DNA of 64,000 bases from JAIBJN01 sp963847985 (GTDB taxonomy: Bacteria > Actinomycetota > Thermoleophilia > Gaiellales > Gaiellaceae), in NCBI GenBank assembly GCA_963847985.1, contig CAWKBS010000008.1, positions 310,001 through 374,000 of the forward strand, read 5' to 3'. Under the pieces are notes generated by a model. It worked only from the letters and a program-made list of their open reading frames with translations, was not told where the DNA came from and did not search any database. The translations under genes and the position numbers were made by a program. Of this stretch, positions 41,274-49,996 are shown one piece after another (within the stretch, counting starts at the first letter, position 1; the number at the start of each line of letters is the position of its first letter).

Positions 41274-42449
41274 TCAGCCGCTCCGGCCGACCCGGCAGCC
41301 GGGCCCGAACGTCCCCGTTCCCGGCCGCGGGCGCTGGGGCGCGACCTTGCCCTCGACCATCGCGACGATGGAGGCGTTGTCTTCGTTGCCGATGATGAAC
41401 GACTGCCCGTCGATGTCGGCGAGCGTCCCGCCGAGCCGGCAGCGGAGGATGCCGCTCGACGGCGTCCTCCTCTTGACCCACCCGAGCTGAAGGAACTGGT
41501 TCGCCGAGAGGTCGGTGGCGAGCGGCGCGACGAGCTCGTCTCCGATGAACGGCATCCGCAGGAACGTCCCGAAGCTCGTGATCTCGTCGGCCATGGCCTG
41601 CACGACCGCCTGCTGGCGCTCGCCGCGGGTGATGTCGTTCTCGGACGGGTCGAGCTGGTTCATGCGCACTCGTGAGTAGATCAGCGCCCTGTGGCCGTTC
41701 ATCGTCTGCTCGCCCCTGGGGAAGCGCCAGCCCGGCCACCGATCGCACTCCGCCTGCGTCGAGAACGGGCAGTCGAACTTGTTCGAGAGGATCGGCTTCG
41801 GGACGTCGATCGTCACGCCGCCGAGCGTGTCGATGAGCTCCCTGAACTTCGAGAAGTCCACCACGACGACGTGGTTGATCGGCACTCCGGTCAGCGCCTC
41901 CACCGTTCGGATAGCGAGGGTCGGCCCGCCGAAGGCATAGGCGGCGTTCACCTTGTCCGGGCCGCGGCCGGGGATCTCCACGCGGAGGTCTCGCGGAATC
42001 GAAAGCAGCGCGATCCGGTGCTCGTCGGGGTCCGTCCGCACGAGCATCATCGCGTCCGACCTGAACGGGCCGTCGCGCGTCGGCGCCTCGTCCGTGCCCA
42101 GGACGAGAATCGTCGAAGGGTTCGAGAGGACGAGGCCGTCCTGGGGCGCGAGCGCCGCGTAAGCGCGCGAGTCCAGGCGCTCGTTCGCCTCCTTCACGCC
42201 GCTCCGGAAAGCGAGGTAGCCGAGCAGCGACCAGACGGCCGCTGCCAGCAGGGTCACGACGATGATCACGAAGCCGACGCGCAGCCAGCGCCGTGTCCGT
42301 CGCCGCCGGCTTGGCTTCGGCCGCGAGTACTGGTCCCGGCCGTCGGGCGTCTTCCGGGGTGGTTCCTGCCCCTTCCTCGTCTCGGTCGGAACGGGGCCTT
42401 TGACCCGCCCCCCACGGTAGACCCGGTACGGCTTGTCCTTGGACGCCAC
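41274..42449 (-). CDS. LytR-CpsA-Psr (LCP) family cell-wall polymer ligase
   Basis: A 391-residue protein with a basic cytosolic start (residues 1-55, many Arg/Lys/Pro), one membrane helix (about 57-77, VGFVIIVVTLLAAAVWSLLG) and an extracellular LCP domain: ILVLGTDEAP, RSDAMMLVRTDPD, LLSIPRDLRVEIPGRG, KVNAAYAFGGP and ALIYSRVRMNQLDPSENDI. LCP enzymes attach teichoic-acid-like or arabinogalactan-like polymers to peptidoglycan. GTG start 42447-42449 chosen for the compact N-terminus and a nearby TACGAT box. Divergent from the ROK kinase with only 29 bases between. Confidence 0.93.
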   Translation of the reverse strand: MASKDKPYRVYRGGRVKGPVPTETRKGQEPPRKTPDGRDQYSRPKPSRRRRTRRWLRVGFVIIVVTLLAAAVWSLLGYLAFRSGVKEANERLDSRAYAALAPQDGLVLSNPSTILVLGTDEAPTRDGPFRSDAMMLVRTDPDEHRIALLSIPRDLRVEIPGRGPDKVNAAYAFGGPTLAIRTVEALTGVPINHVVVVDFSKFRELIDTLGGVTIDVPKPILSNKFDCPFSTQAECDRWPGWRFPRGEQTMNGHRALIYSRVRMNQLDPSENDITRGERQQAVVQAMADEITSFGTFLRMPFIGDELVAPLATDLSANQFLQLGWVKRRTPSSGILRCRLGGTLADIDGQSFIIGNEDNASIVAMVEGKVAPQRPRPGTGTFGPGCRVGRSG

Positions 42450-42478
42450 AGCGACCGAGTATCGTAGCCACACCCAGA

Positions 42479-43432
42479 ATGAGCGCTCCCCAGGTGATCG
42501 CAGTCGACTTGGGCGGCACAAAGCTGGCCGCCGGGCTCGTGGATCCCACCGGGGCGGTCGCTGGCCGTGTTGTCGAGCCCACCGACCTCGAGGGCGAGGA
42601 GGCGCTGCTCGCCCAGCTCGACCGCGTCATCGGCGAGCTCGTCGACGACGCCCCCGCAGCCCTCGGCGTGGGCGTCCCGTCCACGATCGACCAGCGCACG
42701 GGGAGCGCGGTCGCCTCCGTGAACATCCCGCTTGCCGACGTCGATCTCCGCACGCGTTTGAGCCAGCGGTTCGGGCTCCCCGTGCTGATCGAAAACGACG
42801 GCAATGCGGCCGCGGTCGCCGAGCACCGGCTCGGAGCCGGTCGAGGCGCCGGCTACGTCGTCATGCTGACCCTCGGCACGGGCGTCGGGGGCGGCCTCAT
42901 CCTCGGCGATCGCCTCTACCGCGGCGCCGTCGGCGCCGCTGCCGAGCTCGGCCACATCACCCTCGATCTCGACGGCCCCGCCTGCCAGGGAACGTGTCCC
43001 GGGCGCGGCCATCTCGAGGCGATGGCCTCCGGCCTTGCCGCCGACAAGCTCGCGCGGCGGGCGGCGGCAGAGCGGCCCGAGGGCGACCTCGGCCGGGCGG
43101 CGGCGGCCGGCCGCGAGGTGGACACTCGGCTTCTGGTCGAGCTGGCCGAGGCCGGTGCCGGCGACGCGCGCGAGGTCCTCGATCACATCGGCTTCCACCT
43201 CGGCATCGGGATCAGCGACCTGGTGAACGTCTTCAATCCCGAGCGCGTCGTCGTCGGCGGCGGTTTCGCCGAGGCGGGAGAGCTTCTCCTCGCCCCCGCG
43301 CGTCAGGTGGTCGCCGAGCGCGCGCTCCTCCCGGCTCGCGAGGTCGTCGAGGTCGTCGAGGCCGAGCTCGGAGCGGATGCGGGGCTCATCGGCGCCGCGC
43401 TCGTCGCGTTCGACGCCCTCGAGGAGGGGTGA
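42479..43432 (+). CDS. ROK-family sugar kinase (glucokinase-like)
   Basis: A 317-residue ROK kinase. VIAVDLGGTKLAAGLVD is the phosphate-1 motif, LIENDGNAAAVAEH holds the catalytic Asp, TLGTGVGGGLI is phosphate-2, and ELGHITLD is followed by a zinc region CQGTCPGRGHLEA in which the usual CxCGxxGC is altered. It likely phosphorylates glucose or an N-acetyl hexosamine using ATP. ATG start; its TGA is followed 5 bases later by the rsmI GTG, so translation is probably coupled. Confidence 0.93.
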   Translation: MSAPQVIAVDLGGTKLAAGLVDPTGAVAGRVVEPTDLEGEEALLAQLDRVIGELVDDAPAALGVGVPSTIDQRTGSAVASVNIPLADVDLRTRLSQRFGLPVLIENDGNAAAVAEHRLGAGRGAGYVVMLTLGTGVGGGLILGDRLYRGAVGAAAELGHITLDLDGPACQGTCPGRGHLEAMASGLAADKLARRAAAERPEGDLGRAAAAGREVDTRLLVELAEAGAGDAREVLDHIGFHLGIGISDLVNVFNPERVVVGGGFAEAGELLLAPARQVVAERALLPAREVVEVVEAELGADAGLIGAALVAFDALEEG

Positions 43433-43437
43433 CGAGC

Positions 43438-44247
43438 GTGCCGCTCGTCGTCTGCCCGACGCCGATCGGCAATCTCGAGGACGTCACGCTCCGAGTGCTC
43501 CGCGAGCTCGGCGAGGCCGATCTCGTGCTCTGCGAGGACACGCGGCGAACGCGCATCCTGCTCGACCGCCATGGGGTCGACGCCCGCCTGCTGTCGTTCC
43601 ACCGGCACAACGAGGCCCGGCGGACTGCCGAGCTCCTGCCGCGGCTCGAGGCAGGCGAGCGCGTCGCGCTCGTCAGCGACGCGGGCCTCCCCGGCGTGAA
43701 CGACCCCGGCGCCCGGCTGGTCGCGGCGGCGCTCGGAGGCAGCCTTCCGGTGACAGTGCTTCCGGGCCCGTCGGCGGTCGAGACGGCGCTCGTGGCCAGC
43801 GGCCTGATCGGGTCGCGCTACACGTTCCTCGGCTACCTGCCGCGCACGAGGCCCGGCCTCGACCAGGTCTGGGCCGAGCTCGGCGCCTGGTCGTGGCCGG
43901 CCGTCGCCTTCGAGTCCCCCCGCCGCCTGCCGGCCTCGCTCGCGAGCCTCGCGGAGGCTCATCCCGACAGGCCGGTAGCGGTCTGCCGGGAGCTGACGAA
44001 GCGCTTCGAGGAGGTCGTTCGGGGGACCGCCGTCGAGGTAGCCGAGCGCTTCCCGACGCCGCCGAAGGGAGAGGTGACTCTCGTGATCGGCGGCGGTGGT
44101 GGGGACGACGCCCTTGCCGGCGAAGGGGCAGCCCTCGAGGCCGTCGCCGAGCTCGTCGCCGCCGGGCTGCCCCGGCGCCGAGCCGCCGACCTCGTCGCCG
44201 GGCTCACCGGCATCGCGCGGAATCGGCTCTACCGCGGCTCGCTCTGA
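43438..44247 (+). CDS. rsmI: 16S rRNA (cytidine-1402 2'-O)-methyltransferase RsmI
   Basis: A 269-residue tetrapyrrole-methylase-fold enzyme: PLVVCPTPIGNLEDVTLRVL, VLCEDTRRTRILLDRHG, LVSDAGLPGVNDPG and VLPGPSAVETALVASGL are the SAM- and RNA-binding signatures. It methylates the ribose of C1402 in the ribosomal P site. GTG 43438 is preferred over the GTG at 43429 because GGAGGGG lies 8 bases before it. The C-terminal tail (RRRAADLVAGLTGIARNRLY) is the usual helical end. First gene of the block whose order recalls Bacillus subtilis yabC-abrB-metS. Confidence 0.95.
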   Translation: MPLVVCPTPIGNLEDVTLRVLRELGEADLVLCEDTRRTRILLDRHGVDARLLSFHRHNEARRTAELLPRLEAGERVALVSDAGLPGVNDPGARLVAAALGGSLPVTVLPGPSAVETALVASGLIGSRYTFLGYLPRTRPGLDQVWAELGAWSWPAVAFESPRRLPASLASLAEAHPDRPVAVCRELTKRFEEVVRGTAVEVAERFPTPPKGEVTLVIGGGGGDDALAGEGAALEAVAELVAAGLPRRRAADLVAGLTGIARNRLYRGSL

Positions 44248-44266
44248 GCCGGGTTCGTAGTCTCTG

Positions 44267-44295
44267 TTGACAACGTCCGCCCTCCTTGCTACCTT
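44267..44295 (+). promoter_or_regulatory. Consensus-like promoter of the M23 gene
   Basis: A perfect -35 TTGACA (44267-44272), 17 bases, then -10 TACCTT (44290-44295), the best housekeeping-type promoter seen in this window. The ATG is about 38 bases downstream with AGGAGG between. Confidence 0.75.
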
Positions 44296-44333
44296 GGGCA
44301 GCCGTTGACATAGAGGGCAACAGGAGGCAGGAG

Positions 44334-45593
44334 ATGGCACGTCTACTCGCCTTGCTTCCGGTCCTGATCGCGTTCCAGGCAGGCGCGCCGCCCGCACTCG
44401 CCTGGACCTGGCCCGCCGACGGGCCGGTGCTACGACCATTCACGCTGGGAGACGATCCCTATGCCGGCGGCCAGCATCGTGGCCTCGACGTCGCCGCAGC
44501 CACGGGGACGCCGGTACGGGCGCCCGCAGCCGGAGTCGTCACCTTCGCGGGCACGGTTCCGGGAGGCGGCCGCAGCGTCACCGTACGGACCGCTGACGGC
44601 TACTCGGTGACGCTGGTACACCTGGGCTCGATCGCGGTCGAGCGCGACGATCTGCTGGCCGAGGGCGCGACCGTCGGGACGATCGGCCCGTCCGGAGACC
44701 CCGAGCACGGCGAGCCGTCCGTTCATCTCGGGATCCGACTCACACCGGATCCGCACGGGTACCTCGACCCGCTCGCGTTCCTCCCGTCGCGCGAGACCGC
44801 TCCGGCGCCGCCGCCTGCTCCGCCCGCCGAGGTCGTGCCCTCGTCCCCGCCGGTCCCGGCGACGCCACCGCAGGCGTCCCCGGTCCCGGTCGTCGCTCCT
44901 TTCGCGGCCCCGGCTCTGGGAGCGCCGCGCGACGTCCCGCGTGCGTCGGCCGACACGGAGCCCTCCGGCGCGGTGGTCTCGGCACGGCCCACCGACGGCG
45001 CCTCCGAGACCCCGGCGCCGACGTCAAGCAGCCGCTCCGTGGCGGCGAGCCCTAACCAGCAGTCCCCGCTCGTTCCTCCGCGGCGCCCTCTCCGCTCGTA
45101 CGAGGTTCCGTCGCGACCGGCCGCGGCTCCTCTGGCCCTGCTCGAGGCCGAGACGCCGCCCACGAGCGCGGACGAAGGGAGCTCTCCGCAGGGTGCCCGC
45201 ACCCCGGCGATCGTCGCCATGCTCGTCGGGGCAATGCTCGCGGCCGGCGCGCTGGGGTTAGGCGTCCTCCGCCAGCTCGTTCACGCACGATTGGCACACG
45301 CCCCGGCCCCTGTGCTCGACCAGCGACCTCGTCGAGCCGCAGAAGACACACGCGCTCCGCGGGCGGCTCAGGAGGATGGTCTGGTCCTTGACCGAGATCT
45401 CGAGCGCGTCTCGCTCGAGCAGCCCGAAGCGCTTCCGGATCTCGATCGGAATCACGATTCGGCCGAGCTCATCCAGGTGGCGAATGATGCCTGTCGTCGT
45501 TCTCGTGCTGCGACTGCGCCTCTGCGTTTCCATCAGATTCGTCCTCGGGTTCCCTCGCGGTGTGGACGGGCCGAAACAATTTCGGCCCGGTGA
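44334..45593 (+). CDS. Secreted M23-domain peptidase-like protein, C-terminus doubtful
   Basis: A signal peptide (1-23, ending PPALA) leads to a LysM-free M23/lysostaphin-like domain at about 25-145: HRGLDVAAATGTPVRAPAAG, SVTLVHLGSI and SVHLGIRL. A long Pro/Ala/Ser-rich linker and one hydrophobic helix (about 288-312, AIVAMLVGAMLAAGALGLG) follow. M23 proteins cut or bind peptidoglycan bridges; the zinc motifs HxxxD and HxH are reduced here, so it may be inactive. As written the frame runs 419 codons, straight across the antisense AbrB gene. If one G of the GGGG at 45254-45257 is extra, it would stop at TAG in TTAG, overlapping the AbrB stop. I think that is the true end. Confidence 0.8.
   Translation: MARLLALLPVLIAFQAGAPPALAWTWPADGPVLRPFTLGDDPYAGGQHRGLDVAAATGTPVRAPAAGVVTFAGTVPGGGRSVTVRTADGYSVTLVHLGSIAVERDDLLAEGATVGTIGPSGDPEHGEPSVHLGIRLTPDPHGYLDPLAFLPSRETAPAPPPAPPAEVVPSSPPVPATPPQASPVPVVAPFAAPALGAPRDVPRASADTEPSGAVVSARPTDGASETPAPTSSSRSVAASPNQQSPLVPPRRPLRSYEVPSRPAAAPLALLEAETPPTSADEGSSPQGARTPAIVAMLVGAMLAAGALGLGVLRQLVHARLAHAPAPVLDQRPRRAAEDTRAPRAAQEDGLVLDRDLERVSLEQPEALPDLDRNHDSAELIQVANDACRRSRAATAPLRFHQIRPRVPSRCGRAETISAR
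45258..45533 (-). CDS. AbrB/SpoVT-family DNA-binding protein with C-terminal zinc ribbon
   Basis: A 91-residue protein. Residues about 14-55 are the SpoVT-AbrB swapped-hairpin domain (GIIRHLDELGRIVIPIEIRK, RFGLLERDALEISV). Residues about 62-88 carry two CxxC pairs (CVFCGS and CQSC), a zinc ribbon. AbrB-type proteins are global transition-state regulators in Bacillus. Here the gene sits next to metG, as abrB does in B. subtilis, though on the opposite strand. ATG start at 45531-45533; a longer start at 45599 is less likely. Its TAA shares TTAG with the probable true M23 stop. Confidence 0.88.
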   Translation of the reverse strand: METQRRSRSTRTTTGIIRHLDELGRIVIPIEIRKRFGLLERDALEISVKDQTILLSRPRSACVFCGSTRSLVEHRGRGVCQSCVNELAEDA

Positions 45594-45671
45594 CCCCATG
45601 CCGGGCTATCTGTCCTCAATTCCCATCCTCGCCGGCTTGAAACCGGGGGTCGGACGCGAAAGGCACGACCG

Positions 45672-45677
45672 TATGAT
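45672..45677 (+). promoter_or_regulatory. -10 box of metG
   Basis: TATGAT ends 8 bases before the ATG at 45686, giving a leaderless or near-leaderless transcript. Confidence 0.6.
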
Positions 45678-45685
45678 GGGCGCCG

Positions 45686-47206
45686 ATGAGCTTCTACCTG
45701 ACGACGCCGATCTACTACGTCAACTCGACTCCGCACATCGGCCACGCGTACACGACGATCGCCGCGGACATCCTCGTGCGCCACCGGCGACAGCGGGGCG
45801 AGGAAACCTTCTTCCTGACCGGAACCGACGAGCACGGCTCGAACATCCCGCGCGTGGCCGAGGAGGCGGGGCTCGACCTGCAGGAGTTCGTCGACCGGAA
45901 CGCGGCGGCGTTCCAGGAGATGACGGTTCGCGTCAACGCCTCGAACGACTTCTTCGTACGGACGACCGACCAGCGGCACAAGGACCGCGTGCAGGAGTTC
46001 CTGCAGCGGATCTACGACCGCGGCGACATCTTCGAGAGCGTGTATGCCGGGCTCTATTGCCCGCGGTGCGAGGCCTTCTACACCGAGGACGAGCTCGTCG
46101 AGGGGCTGTGCCCCCAGCACGGGATACGCCCGGAGTTCGTCGAGGAGAGCAACTACTTCTTCCGGCTCTCGGCCTATCAGGAGCCGCTGCTTCGGCTCTA
46201 CGACGAGCGGCCGGACATCGTGGTCCCGCGGTTCCGGTACAACGAGGCACGCAGCTTCATCGAGCGCGGGCTCGACGACATCAGCGTCAGCCGAGCCTCG
46301 CAGCACTGGGGCGTCCCGGTGCCCTGGGATTCCGACCAGGTCGTGTACGTCTGGGTCGACGCGCTCATCAACTACTGGAGCGCGCTGGCGTTCGCCCGTC
46401 CGGACGAGGACCTCCGTCCGCGCCTCTGGCCCGAGGTGAGGCACCTTCTCGCGAAGGACATCCTCAAGTTCCACTGCGTCATCTGGCCGGCGCTGCTCCT
46501 CGCGGCCGAGCTGGACGTCCCCAAGCAGCTCTTCGTCCACGGGTACCTGCTGATGGACGAGCGGAAGATGTCGAAATCGGTGGGGAACGTCATCGATCCT
46601 CTCGATCTAATCGACGTGTACGGCGTCGACCCTCTGCGCTTCTATCTCTTCCGCGTGGCCACCTTCGGACAGGACGGGAGCATCTCGGTCGAGGGTCTGC
46701 ACGAGCGCTACGAGCGGGAGCTGGGGAACGATCTCGGCAACCTGCTCTCGCGGACGACCGCGATGATCGCCCGCTATCGAGACGGCCGGCTGCAGCCTGC
46801 CGAGGTGTCGCCCGAGTTGGCGTCGGAGATCGACGGCGTCCGGGAGGCGGTCGCCGCCCGGCTCGACGAGTTCGACATCACAGGGGCGCTCGAGGCGGTC
46901 TGGGAGCTCGTGCGGAAGCTGAACCGCCACGTGGAGCGAACGGCGCCGTGGGAGATCGCCAAGGACGACTCGCGCGCAGGTGAGCTGGATCGGGTGCTCT
47001 ACGAGCTCGCCGACGGGGTCCGGGCGGTCGCGGTCGCGCTCGCGGCATTCGTGCCGGAGACCTCGGAACGCATCCTCGCCGCGCTCGGTCAGCCGGCCGA
47101 CCTGGAGTGGGACGGCGTGGCCGCCGGGCGGGCGGCGGCGGTCGAGGGGATTGCGCCCGCGCCACCCCTCTTCCCGCGGGTGGACGCGCCGACGGCGGCT
47201 GCGTGA
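45686..47206 (+). CDS. metG: Methionyl-tRNA synthetase
   Basis: A 506-residue class I synthetase. PIYYVNSTPHIGHAYT holds the HIGH motif, CPRC with CPQH forms the zinc knuckle, VYVWVDALINYWSA is the family signature, and DERKMSKSVGNVIDP is the KMSKS loop. The anticodon-binding helical domain follows (about 355-490). It lacks the C-terminal tRNA-binding extension, as in the shorter MetRS type. It charges initiator and elongator tRNA-Met. TatD, RsmA and IspE follow, probably in one operon. Confidence 0.98.
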   Translation: MSFYLTTPIYYVNSTPHIGHAYTTIAADILVRHRRQRGEETFFLTGTDEHGSNIPRVAEEAGLDLQEFVDRNAAAFQEMTVRVNASNDFFVRTTDQRHKDRVQEFLQRIYDRGDIFESVYAGLYCPRCEAFYTEDELVEGLCPQHGIRPEFVEESNYFFRLSAYQEPLLRLYDERPDIVVPRFRYNEARSFIERGLDDISVSRASQHWGVPVPWDSDQVVYVWVDALINYWSALAFARPDEDLRPRLWPEVRHLLAKDILKFHCVIWPALLLAAELDVPKQLFVHGYLLMDERKMSKSVGNVIDPLDLIDVYGVDPLRFYLFRVATFGQDGSISVEGLHERYERELGNDLGNLLSRTTAMIARYRDGRLQPAEVSPELASEIDGVREAVAARLDEFDITGALEAVWELVRKLNRHVERTAPWEIAKDDSRAGELDRVLYELADGVRAVAVALAAFVPETSERILAALGQPADLEWDGVAAGRAAAVEGIAPAPPLFPRVDAPTAAA

Positions 47207-47237
47207 AGCTGGACGCCGGGACTACAGGTCGCCGACG

Positions 47238-47987
47238 ATGATCGACACGCACGCACACCTCGACGCGTTCGAGGATGCGGGCGACGTTCTCGAGCGGGCC
47301 CGACAGGTGGGCGTGGAGCGGGTCATCACGGTGGGCACGAGCGTGTCGTCATGCCGGGCCGCGCTCGCGCTGTGCGAGGAGGCTGACGACGTCTTCGCGG
47401 CGCTCGGGCTCCACCCGCACGAGGCAGGGACCGTGGGCGAGGCCGAGCTCGAGGAGCTGCGCGAGCTCCTGGCTCATCCGAAGGCGGTTGCGGTGGGCGA
47501 GACCGGGCTCGACTACTACCGCGACCTCGCCCCGCGCGATCGCCAGGCCTGGGCGTTCGAGGGACAGGCGGCGCTTGCGGCCGAGCTGGGAAAGCCGCTG
47601 ATCGTCCACACCCGCGCCGCCGACGACGACACCGCCGCCGTCCTTCGCGCTCTCGGAGCGGACGTGCGGGTCGTCCTCCACTGCTTCTCGTCGGCCGCGC
47701 TCCTCGAGCCCGCGCTGCAGCAGGGCTGGTACGTCTCGTTCGCCGGGAACGTCACGTACCCGAAGGCCTCGGACCTACGCTGGGCGGCCGCCCGGGTGCC
47801 GGGCGAGCGGCTGCTGGCGGAGACCGACTGCCCGTATCTGGCGCCGCAGCCGGTCCGCGGGAAGCGGAACGAGCCCGCCCACGTCATCCACACGGTCGCG
47901 GCTCTCGCCGAGGCCCGCGGGGAGGATGTCGCCGCTCTTGCCCGGCAGATCGAGGAGAACGCCGCCGACCTGTTCGGGCTGCCGTGA
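47238..47987 (+). CDS. tatD: TatD-family metal-dependent DNase
   Basis: A 249-residue TIM-barrel hydrolase: MIDTHAHLDAFEDAGDVLER (HxH metal ligands), AVGETGLDYYRD (Glu), LIVHTRAADDD, VLHCFSSAA and LLAETDCPYLAPQPVRGKRN (Asp). TatD enzymes have 3'-5' exonuclease activity in DNA repair and turnover. ATG start 31 bases after metG. Stop overlaps the rsmA GTG (GTGA). Corresponds to yabD next to metS in B. subtilis. Confidence 0.95.
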   Translation: MIDTHAHLDAFEDAGDVLERARQVGVERVITVGTSVSSCRAALALCEEADDVFAALGLHPHEAGTVGEAELEELRELLAHPKAVAVGETGLDYYRDLAPRDRQAWAFEGQAALAAELGKPLIVHTRAADDDTAAVLRALGADVRVVLHCFSSAALLEPALQQGWYVSFAGNVTYPKASDLRWAAARVPGERLLAETDCPYLAPQPVRGKRNEPAHVIHTVAALAEARGEDVAALARQIEENAADLFGLP

Positions 47988-48763
47988 GCGTCCGTCCGAA
48001 GCGCGAGCTCGGCCAGCACTGGCTGGTCGACGAGAACATCCTCGGCGTGATCGGGAGGCTCGGGCAGGTCGAGCCGGGCGACGTCGTCCTCGAGGTCGGG
48101 CCCGGGCTCGGCGTGCTGACCGCCTACCTGGCAACGCGTGTACGGACGGTTTACGCGGTCGAGATCGACCGCTCCCTCGAACCGGCCCTCCGCGAGCGCC
48201 TGGCCGCGTACGAGAACGTCGAGCTGATCTTCGCCGACGCCCTCGAGCTGCTTCGGCGCGACTTCGAGCCCATGCCGACGAAGCTCATCGCCAACCTGCC
48301 CTACAACGTGGCCACGCCGGTCGTGATGGAGAGCCTGGCGGCACTGCCCTCCGTCGAGCTCTGGTGCGTCATGGTGCAGCGCGAGGTCGCCGACCGTTTC
48401 GTCGCCGCGCCGGGGACCAAGGACTACGGGGCGGTCTCGGTGGTGCTTCAGCTCGTCACCGAGCGGACCGGGCTCCATCCGGTGGCGCGCACGTGCTTCC
48501 GGCCGCCGCCCAATGTCGACTCTGCGCTCGTTGCCTTCCGGCGGACGCGCGCGTGGGACCCCGCGTTGGACGAGGTGCGGCGGCTTGCGCAGGCGGCTTT
48601 CGCGCATCGGCGCAAGACGCTGGCCAATTCCGTCGAGCTGGCAGGCCTCGCAAGCCGCGAGCAGGCCGTCGCCGCACTGGCCGAGCTGGGCCGCGAGCCG
48701 GGTGTCCGAGCGGAGGCCCTCGCGCCGTCCGAGCTCCTGCGGCTCTCCGAGCTCCTCGCATGA
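47984..48763 (+). CDS. rsmA: 16S rRNA (A1518/A1519-N6,N6)-dimethyltransferase RsmA (KsgA)
   Basis: A 259-residue KsgA: RPKRELGQHWLVDENIL at the N-terminus, VVLEVGPGLGVLTAYLA (SAM), YAVEIDRSL, and LIANLPYNVATPVVM with the catalytic NLPY. VQREVADRFVAAPGTKDYGA and FRPPPNVDSALVAF complete the family. It dimethylates two adjacent adenines near the 3' end of 16S rRNA. GTG start overlapping tatD; its TGA overlaps the ispE ATG. Confidence 0.97.
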   Translation: MSVRPKRELGQHWLVDENILGVIGRLGQVEPGDVVLEVGPGLGVLTAYLATRVRTVYAVEIDRSLEPALRERLAAYENVELIFADALELLRRDFEPMPTKLIANLPYNVATPVVMESLAALPSVELWCVMVQREVADRFVAAPGTKDYGAVSVVLQLVTERTGLHPVARTCFRPPPNVDSALVAFRRTRAWDPALDEVRRLAQAAFAHRRKTLANSVELAGLASREQAVAALAELGREPGVRAEALAPSELLRLSELLA

Positions 48764-49590
48764 GACCCGCCCGCGCCGTCGCCGCCGCGAAGATCAACGT
48801 GGCCCTCGTGGTCGGTGGCATCCGGGACGACGGCCTGCACGAGGTGGCCTCCGCGCTCCAGCGGATCGACATGTGTGACCGGATCGAGCTCCGGCCCGGC
48901 GCGCGGTTGACGGTCGAAGGGTTTCCCGACGACACGATCGTGGCGCGCGCGCTCGCCGCGTTGGCGGCCGAGGCCGGGGTCGCCCCGGCATGGACCGCTC
49001 GAATCTCGAAGGCGATTCCGGTCGCCGCCGGGCTCGGGGGCGGCAGCGCGGACGCAGCCGCGGCGCTTCGGCTCGCCGAGGCCACGCTGCCCGAGCGGCT
49101 CGCGCCGGAGCGGCTGCACGCGCTCGCCGCCTCGATCGGCGCGGACGTTCCCTTCTTCCTCGAGCCCGGCCCGAAGCTGGCGGAGGGCGCGGGGGAACGC
49201 CTCACCCCGCTCGACCTGCCGCAGGACTTCTGGGTCCTGGTGGCACTCCCGCACGACGTCCGGAAGCTCTCGACGGCGGAGGTCTACCGGCGCTACGACG
49301 AGCTGGGCGGTGGCGCCGGCTTCGCGGAGCGCCGCGGCCAGCTCGTGCGCGCGCTCGCGGGCGTGCACAAGTCGCCGGACCTCGCAGGCCTTCCCCTCAA
49401 CGATCTCGCGGAGGCCTCCGGCGCTGCGCATCTCGCCGTGCTGCTCCGCGTCGAAGGCGCTTTTCGGGCCGACGTCAGCGGGGCCGGACCGGCCGTCTAC
49501 GGACTCTTCGAGAGCCGCTCGGAGGCACGCGCGGCGGCGCGTCGACTGGGTCGGCGAGCGCGTACCTGGGTGGCTGCGGCGGTCTGGTAA
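48760..49590 (+). CDS. ispE: 4-diphosphocytidyl-2-C-methyl-D-erythritol kinase IspE
   Basis: A 276-residue GHMP kinase: AAAKINVALVVGGIRDDGLH (conserved K-x-N start and GxH), IPVAAGLGGGSADAAAALR (ATP loop) and ADVSGAGPAVYGLFES (motif 3). It phosphorylates CDP-methylerythritol in the non-mevalonate isoprenoid pathway. ATG overlapping the rsmA stop. Its TAA (49588-49590) forms the first three bases of a -10 box for the next gene. The rsmA-ispE linkage is common in gram-positives. Confidence 0.96.
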   Translation: MRPARAVAAAKINVALVVGGIRDDGLHEVASALQRIDMCDRIELRPGARLTVEGFPDDTIVARALAALAAEAGVAPAWTARISKAIPVAAGLGGGSADAAAALRLAEATLPERLAPERLHALAASIGADVPFFLEPGPKLAEGAGERLTPLDLPQDFWVLVALPHDVRKLSTAEVYRRYDELGGGAGFAERRGQLVRALAGVHKSPDLAGLPLNDLAEASGAAHLAVLLRVEGAFRADVSGAGPAVYGLFESRSEARAAARRLGRRARTWVAAAVW

Positions 49591-49593
49591 CGT
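49588..49593 (+). promoter_or_regulatory. -10 box overlapping the ispE stop codon
   Basis: TAACGT begins with the TAA of ispE and ends 7 bases before the GTG of the next gene. Confidence 0.55.
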
Positions 49594-49600
49594 CGCCCGC

Positions 49601-49957
49601 GTGACGACGTCGCCCGTCATCGAGGCCGGCGAGAGCGGCCGCGGTCTTTGGCTGCGCGAGCGCAGGCTTCGGCTGGCGCTGCTGATCGGCCTGGTCGAGA
49701 GCGTGCTCGTCCTCTGGGGCGGGCTCGGCTGGTTCTGGGTGCTCGCGCTCGCCGCGGCTGCGGTCGTGCTCTACGCCTTCGCCGCGCGCGGAGTCCGCTT
49801 CCATGCGCTTCGCGAGGCCGCCTGGATCTTCGCAGCGTCGCAGCTCATCGCCGTTATCGTCCCCGTGCTGTGGGAGCTCGCCAAGTTCTTCGCCATCGTG
49901 ATCCTCGTGCTGATGGCCGCCCTCCTGCTCGTGATGCTGCTCATGGACCGCCGCTAG
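49601..49957 (+). CDS. Small three- to four-helix membrane protein (118 aa)
   Basis: A 118-residue protein with a polar start (MTTSPVIEAGESGRGLWLRE) and hydrophobic segments at about 24-40, 45-60, 72-90 and 94-115. The end, VLMAALLLVMLLMDRR, is very hydrophobic. GTG start set by the TAACGT box 7 bases upstream. It lies between ispE and the tRNA. No family recognised; similar small proteins occur at this spot in related genomes only as far as I can guess. Confidence 0.7.
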   Translation: MTTSPVIEAGESGRGLWLRERRLRLALLIGLVESVLVLWGGLGWFWVLALAAAAVVLYAFAARGVRFHALREAAWIFAASQLIAVIVPVLWELAKFFAIVILVLMAALLLVMLLMDRR

Positions 49958-49980
49958 CCGTCCGGTGCCGGGGCCCTGCC

Positions 49981-49986
49981 TATACT
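49981..49986 (+). promoter_or_regulatory. -10 box of the tRNA-Gln gene
   Basis: TATACT lies 10 bases before the tRNA 5' end, with no clear -35 hexamer. Confidence 0.55.
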
Positions 49987-49996
49987 CGACGTCCGG

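Noticed and set aside
44430..45351. Minus-strand frames opposite the M23 gene
   Set aside because: Antisense to a gene with signal peptide and M23 motifs; only the AbrB gene at 45258-45533 has recognisable domains.
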